A DNA stretch of 13,747 bases from JAHBVH01 sp034437715 (GCA_034437715.1 DAOTTR010000335.1:1-13747), one strand, 5' to 3'. Shown: positions 1-7,184, numbered from the stretch's first letter. The notes: generated by a model not told the origin, from the letters alone. Numbers and translations are program-made.

Positions 1-71
1 TGCGCGTAATCATCAGAGATTATGCCGATTTGTTCTTTGGGCGACAAAACAAACAGGGTGTGGTGGTTCTG

Positions 72-138
72 GTAGGTGCGGTTTGTAACCGCACAAAGCT
101 GACTCCACGCGGATTGTGCGGTTACAAACCGCACCTAC
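72..138. repeat. 67-bp double-hairpin repeat (REP/MITE-like)
   Basis: Two perfect 25-bp inverted arms (72-96 and 114-138) flank a 17-base loop. Each arm is itself nearly palindromic around TGCGGTT-TGT-AACCGCA, so the element can fold as one long hairpin or two short ones. The ends read GTAGGTGCGG and CCGCACCTAC. A fragment of the same motif (GGTTACAAACCGCAC) recurs near 6430-6444. The size and end pattern match the GC-rich repeat cores at 5978-6045 and 13657-13724. I infer a dispersed palindromic element; no transposase is present. Confidence 0.8.
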
Positions 139-324
139 GCATGCACAAAATTAAATCGGAATAAGGTCTATCGATTTTTTGAACTCACCAGCGTGTGTTT
201 CGATTATATTGCATTGATGATTTGAAGCAAAAATGGCAAGCTACATGCCACTTAGTGCTCTAGCGTCTTAAAATCTAGATCAATGGCTGAGTAAGTAGTA
301 CCGGTTTCATCAAGTTAAATGCGC

Positions 325-366
325 ATCGTTTTTTGATTTCTCTCTGGTAGTCGATCAAAAAACGAT
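325..366. repeat. AT-rich hairpin, 13-bp perfect arms
   Basis: ATCGTTTTTTGAT (325-337) is perfectly inverted as ATCAAAAAACGAT (354-366) around a 16-base loop. It could act as a weak terminator for transcription from either side or be a remnant of a mobile palindrome. There is no adjacent gene end to decide between these. Confidence 0.6.
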
Positions 367-472
367 TTCTATACGCAAAAATCTAAGGTCACAACTTGGG
401 TTATTGGTATGACTTTTAAATGGTTTGTCCATCAGGTCTCAGCGGTAGTCTCAGCGGTAGTAAAGACTTTAG

Positions 473-596
473 TACGACAACGTTAAATTTCATCCCATGC
501 TCTGAATAAATTCAGAGCCTAGTATAGCAAACGTGTTTAAACACGTTTCCCGTCGCAGGTGTTGAATGAATTCAACACGAATTTAACGTTGTCGTA
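473..596. mobile_element. MITE-like element, copy 1 (TA-flanked, 17-bp terminal inverted repeats)
   Basis: The ends are exact inverted repeats TACGACAACGTTAAATT (473-489) and AATTTAACGTTGTCGTA (580-596). If the outer TA is the target duplication, as for IS630/Tc1-mariner type transposition, the element is 120 bp. Inside are three more palindromes in a row: CTCTGAAT/ATTCAGAG (500-517), AAACGTGTTTAAACACGTTT (529-548) and GTGTTGAAT/ATTCAACAC (559-578). The element has no coding capacity. A second, slightly decayed copy is at 6106-6241. Mobility by a transposase encoded elsewhere is inferred from the ends and the copy number in the window. Confidence 0.8.
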
Positions 597-658
597 GTAG
601 CCTTTCCAGGAGTCAGATAAAGACTGAAGTACTACCGCGTAAAACTATCTACGCCGCA

Positions 659-1744
659 CTAGCGCAACATGACATTCGTCCAAGCATCAATCCAGGTTTC
701 GCGATTGGCGTCGATCTCCGCCGCATCCATTGCGGCAACATCGGTAGGTTGCTCGGCAAAATTGACAAATACTTCGGGCAACGGGGTCTCTGGCACAGCC
801 GGGTAGACAAACATTTGCAGGGGCAGATCGGCTTGGAAGGTCTCACTCAGCATAAAATCGACCCATTTCTGCGCCAATTCCGTCTGTTGGGTGCTCTTGA
901 CAATGCCCACAAATTCGATCTGGCGGAAGACACCACCGGCGAGATTCAGATTGATGCTAGCGGGTTCTGTGCGCCCATCGGTGGCATAGAGTACGTCGGC
1001 TGGTGGGCTGGTGGTGTAGCTCACGACGATTGGCCGATCACCGCTACCCGCCGAGCCAACGGTAAAATTGTCATAATAAGCATCGCTCCAGCCGTTGGTG
1101 ATCAGGACATCATTGTCGCGCAAGCCCTGCCAAAAGTCGAGGTAGCCATCTTCGCCAAAATGGTCGATGGTTGCCAGCAGAAAGGCCAGACCGGGCGACG
1201 ACGTGGCCGGATTGATTACCACAAGCAAACTCTTGTATTCCGGTTTGGTCAGATCTTCTAATGTCTGGGGCAGGGGCAGATTCTGTTCAGCAAAGTAATT
1301 GGCGTCAGCATTAAGATTGACATAGCCCACATCCACCGGCAGCAGCCGGTGCTCGGGGTCTAGCTCAAGCTCATCTGGGATCCCGGCCAACAAGGGTGAG
1401 GCATAGGGTTCAAAAATATCGGCAGCAAGGGCACGGCTGAGGAAAGTGTTATCGACACCGAAAAACAGATCGGCCAGGGGCGCGTCTTTGCTCAAAATCA
1501 TCTTATTGATGGCTTCACCGGCGTCGCCTAACGTCAACAGTTCCAGGTGGACATTGTTTTCTGTTTCAAATTGCACCAGCACTGCCTCACTCACATTGAA
1601 GGAATCATGGCTGGCCAAGATCAAGGTGGGGATTTCTTGGCTGGCGGCGGGCGAGGCTTGTGGGGCGGTTAGGGGTTGACAGCCAGCGAGCAGCAGCAAC
1701 AGTAAGAGGATTGGGGTATAAACTGGGATAGCATATCGTTTCAT
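659..1744 (-). CDS. thiB: Thiamine-type ABC transporter substrate-binding lipoprotein (ThiB/TbpA-like)
   Basis: This is a 361-residue extracytoplasmic binding protein, probably delivering thiamine or a phosphorylated form to an ABC permease. The N-terminus has a basic start, a poly-leucine core and a lipobox LLAGC with Cys22, so it is a membrane-anchored lipoprotein. The mature part reads like the thiamine/iron group of periplasmic binding proteins, with DAGEAINKMIL, DLFFGVDNTFLSRA, PATSSPGLAFLLA, GWSDAYYDNFTVG and VVSYTTSPPADVL segments typical of TbpA/ThiB. Three ATGs stand in tandem; the third (1744) sits six bases after AGGAG, so I prefer it to 1750. A TPP riboswitch in the leader strongly supports thiamine as ligand. 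No ThiP permease or ThiQ ATPase gene lies in the 658 bases downstream, so the partner subunits are encoded elsewhere or have been lost. Confidence 0.88.
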   Translation of the reverse strand: MKRYAIPVYTPILLLLLLLAGCQPLTAPQASPAASQEIPTLILASHDSFNVSEAVLVQFETENNVHLELLTLGDAGEAINKMILSKDAPLADLFFGVDNTFLSRALAADIFEPYASPLLAGIPDELELDPEHRLLPVDVGYVNLNADANYFAEQNLPLPQTLEDLTKPEYKSLLVVINPATSSPGLAFLLATIDHFGEDGYLDFWQGLRDNDVLITNGWSDAYYDNFTVGSAGSGDRPIVVSYTTSPPADVLYATDGRTEPASINLNLAGGVFRQIEFVGIVKSTQQTELAQKWVDFMLSETFQADLPLQMFVYPAVPETPLPEVFVNFAEQPTDVAAMDAAEIDANRETWIDAWTNVMLR

Positions 1745-1747
1745 CAT

Positions 1748-1804
1748 CATCTCCTGTAATACAAAAAGAAAAACCTTGCTTGTCTAGGCAAGGCCAGGAG
1801 ATGG
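1748..1804 (-). terminator. Riboswitch expression platform: terminator inside an SD-sequestering helix
   Basis: In transcript order, an anti-SD arm CCATCTCCTG (1804-1795) is followed by a hairpin CCTTGC/GCAAGG (1793-1788 with 1779-1774). A U-rich tract TTTTTCTTTTT comes next (about 1773-1763), then CAGGAGATG (1756-1748), which holds the ribosome binding site and is perfectly complementary to the anti-SD arm. The hairpin plus U-tract is a classic intrinsic terminator. The outer pairing would hide the ribosome binding site in any read-through transcript. TPP binding is expected to turn expression off; which of the two devices dominates is not decidable from sequence. Confidence 0.75.
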
Positions 1805-1814
1805 ATTGATGCAA

Positions 1815-1915
1815 TCCGATCGCAGCTCTCCCTCCGCTGGCATTACCCAGATCAGGTTCGCGGGTCGGTGACAAAGCGGTCACCCTCTCAGCCTGGCCCT
1901 CCAAGCTCCCCTATA
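1815..1915 (-). ncRNA. TPP riboswitch (THI element) aptamer
   Basis: The minus-strand transcript carries the conserved core CTGAGAGG (1891-1884), a P3 stem GTGAC/GTCAC (1883-1868), and the second conserved block ACCTGATCTGGGTAATGCCAGC followed by GGAGGGA (1857 down to about 1829). These are the thiamine-pyrophosphate sensing loops of the THI box. The aptamer lies between the promoter at 1930-1958 and the terminator/SD platform at 1748-1804 of the thiB-like gene. That arrangement indicates feedback control of thiamine uptake by intracellular TPP. The outer boundaries (P1) are approximate. Confidence 0.95.
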
Positions 1916-1929
1916 GACTTCCATTAATG

Positions 1930-1958
1930 ATTATACTAGCGATTAGACAGGATGGCAA
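1930..1958 (-). promoter_or_regulatory. Promoter of the TPP riboswitch/thiB transcript
   Basis: On the minus strand TTGCCA (1958-1953) and TATAAT (1935-1930) are separated by 17 bases, a near-consensus housekeeping sigma promoter. Transcription would begin near 1923, a few bases upstream of the TPP aptamer. Confidence 0.8.
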
Positions 1959-1990
1959 GATCAGCCGCGGCCTTGGTCGATGGCAACAAA

Positions 1991-2080
1991 AGCGGCCTCG
2001 CAGCCGCCCCGCGTTTGGCTCGCTGCGAACAGGCGGCTGCAAGCCCGCCCCTACTGGATACTTTATTCTTTGAAATGGCC
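1991..2080. repeat. GC-rich dispersed repeat, copy A (partial)
   Basis: This segment shares GCCGCCCCGCGTTTGGCTCG and the following CTGCGAAC...GGCGGCTGCAAGC...GCCCCTACTG-ATACTT-ATTCTTTG with the repeats at 5961-6095 and 13607-13747. The left end is degraded relative to those copies. It sits between the 3' end of the CheB-CheR kinase gene and the thiB promoter. It could stabilise or terminate the kinase mRNA, but this is inference. Confidence 0.7.
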
Positions 2081-2095
2081 TTAGGCTGCTCTGGA

Positions 2096-5000
2096 CTAGG
2101 TTGCCTGCTTTGACCAAGTAAAGCGAAAGGTGGCACCGCGGCCCTCGCTCGATTCGAGGCTGATCGTACCGCCTTGGCTTTCGACGAATTTCTTGGCAAT
2201 CGCCAGGCCCATGCCACTGCCTTCGATCTGATCGCGTGGCTGTAAAGTCTGAAAGAGGCTAAAGATACGGGTATGGTATTGCTCGGCAATGCCCGGCCCA
2301 TCATCGGCAACCGAAAATTCTACATACGCGCCCTGGTCCAGCGCCCTAATCGACACATGACCGTCGGTGCGCGTATGGTGCTTGATCGCGTTGTTGAGTA
2401 GGTTGCGCAACACCACCTCCAGCGGCATACGGACTGTCGTCAGGATGGGCAGGGACTCGTCAACCCGCATGATGAACCCAGCGGGCGGCGCGATCTCCTC
2501 TAGCAGATCGGCCACCAGCGCCCGCGTATCCACCTTGGTCGGAGAATGCTGAATCCGGCCAGTCCGTGAATAGGCTAATAGGTCATCGAGCAGTTTTTCC
2601 ATGCGTTTGATGCGGCCGCGCAGCTTGATCAGGTGCTCCTGAGAAGCGGTGGTCAGAATATCGACCGCATCCGCCATCACAAAGCTGGCGAGGAGGTCGA
2701 TGGCGCGCAACGGCGCTTTGAGGTCGTGCGAAGCTATATAGGCGAACTGGTCCAAATCCTGGTTGCTGCGCATCAGTTCGGCGGTGCGTTCGGCCACGCG
2801 CTGCTCCAACGTGGCATTGAGCTGCTGCAGCCGGGCCTCGCTGGCCTGGATGGCATCTTCCGTTGCTTTGCGCGCCAGGGTGACCGCCAGCAAATTGACT
2901 ACGGCTTGCAAAAAGTCTACTTCATAGGTGGTAAAGGTATGGGGCTGCCGGCTATACGCGCTCACCATGCCATAGGGCCCGGCGCGCCCCGCAATGGCAA
3001 GGCTAATGCCGCTGACGATGGCCTGTGCCTTGAGGCGCGGCGGATACGCAAAACGGCTTTCCGTTTGGAAATTTTCCACCACCACGGGCTCGTTTGCTTG
3101 GAGCGTATACGCGACGTAGGCCTCACTCCTTATGATTATGCTGCTTTGTGGGTCTGTAGCGGCGGCCGGCCAACCAACATTGGCTTTCTCTACTAAGCGC
3201 TGGCTCTCCGCTTGCAACGCCAGCACCTGGCAGAACTCTAGATCCAGGATATCGGCAACACGCACCACCAGCATCGCCAGGAGCGCATCTAGATCACCCC
3301 CTTGCAGGGCTTGTCGGCTCAGATCTGCCACCGCTCTCTGCTGGATCCGCAGTTTCAATTCAGATTCGGCGTGCTTTAATTCACTGATGTCCACAAAGGT
3401 GATCACGACACCCTCGACCACGTTGCCCACGGTGCGATAGGGGAAGAGGCGCAGGATATACCAACGACCTTCGGCACTCTGATCGATCTCTTCCACCCCC
3501 ACCCGCGTTTCCAACACGCGCGCGGCCAGTTCGGGCAGGTGACGATGGTGGAGGCGGTGGGCAATATGGGCGAACGGGCGCTCCAAATCTGTTTCGAGCA
3601 GGTGAAAAAGGGCGGCAGCGGGTGGGGTAAAGCGCTTGATGCGTAACGCCTGATCGAGAAAAATAACACCAACGTCGGTCGCGGCCATCAGGTTCAAGAG
3701 ATCGCTGTTGGCGTGGCCCAGCTCCTCGATCTTGAATTTTAGTTCTGTATTGGTCGTAAAAAATTCTTCGTTCAGCGACTGCAATTCTTCTTTGCTGGTC
3801 TCCAACTCCTCGGTCGTTGATTTCATCTCCTCGTTGATCGAGAGCAATTCTTCGTTGCCGGCGCGCATTTCCTCTCTGGCCTGCTCAAATTCTTCAATCG
3901 TCGCCCGCAACCGTTGTTTGGTGAGTTCCAGTTCCTCTAGCGACGCCGGGTTGATCGTGTTTGTGTTGGCGACCACCAGCGTTTCGTCTACGCTCTCCTC
4001 ACTTTCATCGAAGATCACCAGCGCATAGCCTTGTAGTTCTGGTTCACGCGCTGGCAAAACGTGCAGACCGACGCGCCGCCGTTCCCCTTCCAATTGGATA
4101 CCGATGGGCTGCACACGCAAAGACCGTTGCTTCTCCAATGCGCCATAGAGCGCGCTGGTGAGTTCCAGCCGCAGGGCTGGGTGGATGCGCTTGAGGATAT
4201 TGTGTGTCGGTTCGCCACCTGGTTGTTGCAGATAGCGACCGGCGTGTTCAGAGAGATGCACGATCGCATAATCGGCGTTGACCAGTGCACTGGGCGGCGC
4301 ATAGCGCTCGATCAGGCGCTGATGCAGCGATCCATAGCTGACTGTTTGCTCGCCGGCTGGCAGCGTCAGCCCATTCATCTGCCGCAGGCTGGATCGGCTA
4401 AAGGAGAGGGTGGGGAGGCGGGGCGTCAGGGCTGGCATGATGGAGCGTTGAAAAATGCTGTACTGCTTGTTGAGCGCATGGAACAAGTCCGTCCGATCTG
4501 TCGATTCCGACGGCGACAGCAACAGATAGCCTTGCGGGCGCAGGGCATAATGGAACAATTCAAAGATCTGTGCGTGGATATCGCGACCTAGATAGATCAG
4601 CAAATTGCGGCATGTGATCAAATCCAACTTGGAGAATGGCGGATCTTTGAGCAGATTGTGGGGAGCAAAGAGCACGCTTTCCCGCAATAATTGATTCACC
4701 TGATAGCCGCCTTGATCTCGGTCAAAGAAGCGTTGTAGGCGCGCAGCCGAAACATCGACCTCGATCTGCTCGGGATACTTGCCGGCACGCGCCTGCATCA
4801 GGGCAGGTGCGCTGAGATCCGTGGCAAAAATTTGGATCGGCACAGCGTTGCCGAGCCGACTTGCCTGTTCCAGCAGCAACATGGCAATAGAGTAGGCCTC
4901 TTCGCCCGTGGCGCAGCCGGCCACCCAGACACGCACCGGGTCATCCGTGCCTTTGCCGGTGAACAGGTGCGGGATTACCGCCTGCTCTACCCACGCAAAG

Positions 5001-5872
5001 GCTTCGGGATCGCGAAAGAAGTTCGTCACTGAAATCAGTAAATTCTGGTAGAGGACAGTGACTTCCTCCTGGTTTGTGCGCAGGAAGCGCGCATACGCCG
5101 ACAGGTCTTCAAGCTGACGAACTTGCATCCGACGTTGGATGCGGCGCAGAATGCTGGAGCGCTTGTAGCGGGAAAAGTCTTGCCCGGTGTGGCTACGAAT
5201 CTGCGTAAAGATCTGGCGCAGCAGCGCTTGTTCGTCGCCGACGACCGCCTCACCCTCGTCCTCGTCCTCGTTCGGCACCAAGTTGGGTGAAGCCGTGGTT
5301 GCATACTCGATTAAGCGGGCAGGCATGGCATGGATCGGCAAGATCAGGTCCACCAGCCCGGTGGCAATCGCGCTCAGCGGCATGCCATCATATTCGGCCT
5401 CGGTTGGCTCCTGCACAACGACCAAGCCCCCAGCTTCTTTGATGCGCTGCAGGCCAATCGTGCCATCTGTACCCGTCCCAGAGAGAATCATGCTAACCGC
5501 GCACTCGCCATGTGTGTCGGCCAGGGTGCGGAAGAAATGATCAATCGGGGCGCGTTTGCGCCGCTCATCTTCGATGGGCGAGAGGCGCAGATGGGAATCA
5601 ATGATAGAGAGATTGCGGTTGGGTGGGATCACATAAACATGGTTGCGCTCGATTCGGAGCGTTGTCTGCACCTGTTGCATGGGCATGGTGGTGTAGGGCT
5701 GGAGCACCTGGGATAGATAGCTCTCGTGTTGCGGAGCAAGATGCATCACGATCACAAAGGCCATGCCACTCGTGGCGGGCATCGCTTCAAAAAATCGCTG
5801 CAAGACCTCTAGCCCACCGGCGGAGGCACCGATACCGATAACAACGAAGGGCTCATGGCTAGTCTGACTCAT
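2096..5872 (-). CDS. CheB-CheR-PAS-GAF-histidine kinase fusion protein
   Basis: This is a 1258-residue cytoplasmic signalling fusion. Residues about 8-190 form a CheB methylesterase/deamidase domain without the usual N-terminal receiver. The triad is intact: Ser17 in GASAGG, His44 in VMHLAP and Asp136 in GTGTDG. Residues about 215-478 form a CheR methyltransferase with the SAM-binding stretch VAGCATGEEAYSIAM and TCRNLLIYL. A long EE-rich coiled coil (about 645-725), a PAS domain (726-835) and a GAF domain (850-1000) follow. The kinase core has phosphoacceptor His1049 in ASHDLKAPLR, an N-box NLLNNAIKHH, DDGPGI and GSGMGLAI. The start at 5872 is chosen because AGGAG lies five bases upstream, against two bases for the ATG at 5875. 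No chemoreceptor, CheA or CheW gene is nearby, so a role outside classical chemotaxis is likely. The gene appears to be transcribed alone. Confidence 0.93.
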   Translation of the reverse strand: MSQTSHEPFVVIGIGASAGGLEVLQRFFEAMPATSGMAFVIVMHLAPQHESYLSQVLQPYTTMPMQQVQTTLRIERNHVYVIPPNRNLSIIDSHLRLSPIEDERRKRAPIDHFFRTLADTHGECAVSMILSGTGTDGTIGLQRIKEAGGLVVVQEPTEAEYDGMPLSAIATGLVDLILPIHAMPARLIEYATTASPNLVPNEDEDEGEAVVGDEQALLRQIFTQIRSHTGQDFSRYKRSSILRRIQRRMQVRQLEDLSAYARFLRTNQEEVTVLYQNLLISVTNFFRDPEAFAWVEQAVIPHLFTGKGTDDPVRVWVAGCATGEEAYSIAMLLLEQASRLGNAVPIQIFATDLSAPALMQARAGKYPEQIEVDVSAARLQRFFDRDQGGYQVNQLLRESVLFAPHNLLKDPPFSKLDLITCRNLLIYLGRDIHAQIFELFHYALRPQGYLLLSPSESTDRTDLFHALNKQYSIFQRSIMPALTPRLPTLSFSRSSLRQMNGLTLPAGEQTVSYGSLHQRLIERYAPPSALVNADYAIVHLSEHAGRYLQQPGGEPTHNILKRIHPALRLELTSALYGALEKQRSLRVQPIGIQLEGERRRVGLHVLPAREPELQGYALVIFDESEESVDETLVVANTNTINPASLEELELTKQRLRATIEEFEQAREEMRAGNEELLSINEEMKSTTEELETSKEELQSLNEEFFTTNTELKFKIEELGHANSDLLNLMAATDVGVIFLDQALRIKRFTPPAAALFHLLETDLERPFAHIAHRLHHRHLPELAARVLETRVGVEEIDQSAEGRWYILRLFPYRTVGNVVEGVVITFVDISELKHAESELKLRIQQRAVADLSRQALQGGDLDALLAMLVVRVADILDLEFCQVLALQAESQRLVEKANVGWPAAATDPQSSIIIRSEAYVAYTLQANEPVVVENFQTESRFAYPPRLKAQAIVSGISLAIAGRAGPYGMVSAYSRQPHTFTTYEVDFLQAVVNLLAVTLARKATEDAIQASEARLQQLNATLEQRVAERTAELMRSNQDLDQFAYIASHDLKAPLRAIDLLASFVMADAVDILTTASQEHLIKLRGRIKRMEKLLDDLLAYSRTGRIQHSPTKVDTRALVADLLEEIAPPAGFIMRVDESLPILTTVRMPLEVVLRNLLNNAIKHHTRTDGHVSIRALDQGAYVEFSVADDGPGIAEQYHTRIFSLFQTLQPRDQIEGSGMGLAIAKKFVESQGGTISLESSEGRGATFRFTWSKQAT

Positions 5873-5960
5873 CATGTCTCCTGTAGAGGTTCTACGGACT
5901 AAAAGTAGCGCAGTGATCCTGACCGTAGCGGCGGACTATAGTTAGCAGTAAGGACAGTAG

Positions 5961-6095
5961 AAAGAATCAAGTATGCAGTAGGGGCGGCTTGCCGCCGCCC
6001 GTTCGCAGCGAGCCAAACGCGGGGCGGCGGCGCGGCCGCCCCAACGCATGATTTTGTTGGGCAAGCGCTGGATCCTTATTGCTTTGCAAGCGCCT
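5961..6095. repeat. GC-rich dispersed repeat, copy B
   Basis: The core 5978-6045 (68 bp) begins GTAGGGGCGGC and ends GCCGCCCCAAC, with two internal GC hairpins around the shared GTTCGCAGCGAGCCAAACGC. Its whole length is a near-identical reverse complement of copy C (13607-13747). The match includes the non-core flank that reads GCATGATTTTGTTGGGCAAG, then CGCTGGAT(C/A)CTTATTGCTTTG. It lies just upstream of the CheB-CheR kinase gene. Confidence 0.85.
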
Positions 6096-6105
6096 AAGTT
6101 AGTAG

Positions 6106-6241
6106 TACGACAACGTTAAATTTCATCACATGCTGCTCTGAACGAATTCAGAGCCTAGGATAGAAAACGTGTTTAAACACCTTTGCCGTCGCAGGTGTTG
6201 AATTCATGCAACACGAATTTAACGTTTTTAACGTTGGCGTA
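6106..6241. mobile_element. MITE-like element, copy 2 (decayed)
   Basis: This is a direct-orientation homologue of the 473-596 element. It starts TACGACAACGTTAAATT (6106-6122) and ends with AATTTAACG, a short internal duplication (TTTTTAACGTT), and GGCGTA in place of GTCGTA. The three internal palindromes are recognisable but two carry substitutions. The length is 136 bp against 124 bp for copy 1. Loss of perfect ends suggests it is older than copy 1. Confidence 0.78.
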
Positions 6242-6298
6242 GTATGGACAAAGCAGATTAAACCGCGATTATGTAGAAAACGCGCATGGCGTCTGATA
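6240..6298 (+). repeat. Diverged direct repeat, unit 1
   Basis: TAGTATG..ACAAA.AGATTAAACC.CGATTATGT.GAAAAC matches unit 2 at 6872-6930 at roughly three quarters of positions, and most differences are transitions. It begins immediately at the right end of MITE copy 2. Confidence 0.65.
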
Positions 6299-6349
6299 CA
6301 CTGTGGCTCCAATAAGCCAATGAGTAAGCAACAGCTTTCGTAGGTCACC

Positions 6350-6477
6350 TTTGTAACGTTACATATCTGTCACGTTACAAATAGCCCAAAGCCTGCGCCA
6401 AGCAAAGCCTTGATCAACGATCCATGTTCGGTTACAAACCGCACGATCTTCATTGTACGAGCATGTCACGTTACAAA
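6350..6477. repeat. Three copies of a TGTCACGTTACAAA-type 14-mer
   Basis: TTTGTAACGTTACA (6350-6363) faces TGTCACGTTACAAA (6368-6381) as an inverted pair with one mismatch. The identical TGTCACGTTACAAA recurs at 6464-6477. A related GGTTACAAACCGCAC lies between them near 6430. The layout resembles binding sites for a dimeric regulator, but no gene start is close by, so it may equally be repeat debris. Confidence 0.5.
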
Positions 6478-6514
6478 CATAACATACAACCGCTAGCATA
6501 TTGTTAGTACTCTA

Positions 6515-6867
6515 GTTTCCGGTAAAAGGTGACAAAGGCAAACCAAAATTTGACAAATTTGAACACAATATATAGCACCAAAATTGTTTTGCATACTATA
6601 TATGGGATTATCTGGCTATTCTAACTGGTTCGACAAATACATTTTAGGGTCTTTGCTACATATGCGAATTTGGCGCATTAACAATTTATCCGCCAAATTT
6701 GTAGTCACGAAAGACAAACCTTAGTCGATTTCAATGAATTTTCACCTTTTGGAGACCAATTCACCTTTTGGAGACCGATAAGGGCCAAATTGTCCGAGAT
6801 TTTCCATATACATACGTTTTAGATTTTGTCAAATTGCCATTCTTAACAAAAAACTTTTACCGGAAAC
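6515..6867. mobile_element. 353-bp AT-rich MITE-like element with TA flanks
   Basis: The ends GTTTCCGGTAAAAG (6515-6528) and CTTTTACCGGAAAC (6854-6867) are exact 14-bp inverted repeats. Each is bordered by TA (6513-6514, 6868-6869), which looks like a TA target duplication. The interior is markedly more AT-rich than its surroundings and has no plausible ORF. It contains a tandem TTCACCTTTTGGAGACC repeat near 6738-6777. It is unrelated in sequence to the 473-596 family. A TA-specific transposase supplied from elsewhere is the likely mover; this is inference from the ends. Confidence 0.75.
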
Positions 6868-6871
6868 TAAA

Positions 6872-6930
6872 GTAGTATGAACTAAATAGATTAAACCACG
6901 ATTATGTTGAAAACACGAATAGCGTTTGGT
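6872..6930 (+). repeat. Diverged direct repeat, unit 2
   Basis: This is the partner of unit 1 (6240-6298), starting TAGTATGAACTAAATAGATT. It lies three bases after the right TA flank of the 6515-6867 element. Both units therefore sit directly to the right of a different TA-flanked MITE. Confidence 0.65.
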
Positions 6931-7141
6931 GTAATCGTAGGGAAGAATAGCGGGAAGAGGAGTAAAATATGCGCTAACAGAATTCATGCCACACTAACGG
7001 TAAACCAACGAATAGGCATCGCAAGCATAGTTCGTGCGGGGACAAGTATAAAACTACCGGCAGCCTGCCAGTGTCCACAAAACCACTATCTGGCGCGCAG
7101 CGCGGATGTGGTGCACTATAACCGGGTTCGCCGCCATTAGC

Positions 7142-7183
7142 GAACGGGCATTTTGATATGGGTATCAAAATGCCCGTTCTTTT
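7142..7183. terminator. Strong hairpin just downstream of tRNA-Lys
   Basis: A 17-bp perfect stem (7142-7158 with 7163-7179) has a four-base loop TGGG. On the plus strand it is followed by TTTT (7180-7183), so it can serve as an intrinsic terminator for plus-strand transcripts. On the minus strand it starts five bases after the mature 3' end of tRNA-Lys and probably also ends or bounds that precursor, although no U-tract follows in that direction. Confidence 0.7.
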
Positions 7184-7184
7184 G

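Larger units (their letters stand above)
1..658. other. Intergenic region with repeats, no convincing gene
   Basis: I see no well-supported gene here. One frame is open from the left edge (3-164, plus strand). Its start lies outside the window and its last third runs through the 72-138 hairpin repeat, so it may be the end of a truncated gene or chance. The rest holds the hairpin repeat (72-138), an AT-rich palindrome (325-366), a short direct duplication around 435-458 (GTCTCAGCGGTA twice) and the MITE-like element at 473-596. The stretch is downstream of the minus-strand binding-protein gene, where permease and ATPase genes of the same transporter might have been expected. None is present. 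Confidence 0.6.

Noticed and set aside
3..164. Open frame from the left window edge, plus strand (RVIIRDYADLFFGRQNKQG...)
   Set aside because: The start is outside the window, a second frame is also open for about 90 bases, and its end runs through the hairpin repeat. It might be the tail of a truncated gene but cannot be supported.
749..1261. 170-codon plus-strand frame
   Set aside because: It lies antisense inside the thiB-like gene, has no ribosome binding site and no family character.
1605..1904. 99-codon minus-strand frame over the TPP leader
   Set aside because: It overlaps the riboswitch, terminator and the start of the lipoprotein gene in another frame; the RNA explanation is far stronger.
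2633..3196. 187-codon plus-strand frame
   Set aside because: It is antisense to the PAS/GAF/kinase part of the large fusion gene, whose domains are clear on the other strand.
4061..4591. 176-codon plus-strand frame
   Set aside because: It is a shadow of the CheR and linker region of the fusion gene.
6904..7140. 78-codon plus-strand frame ending at the 7142 hairpin
   Set aside because: There is no ribosome binding site, it begins inside the diverged direct repeat, and the peptide has no recognisable composition or family. The hairpin right after its stop made it tempting.
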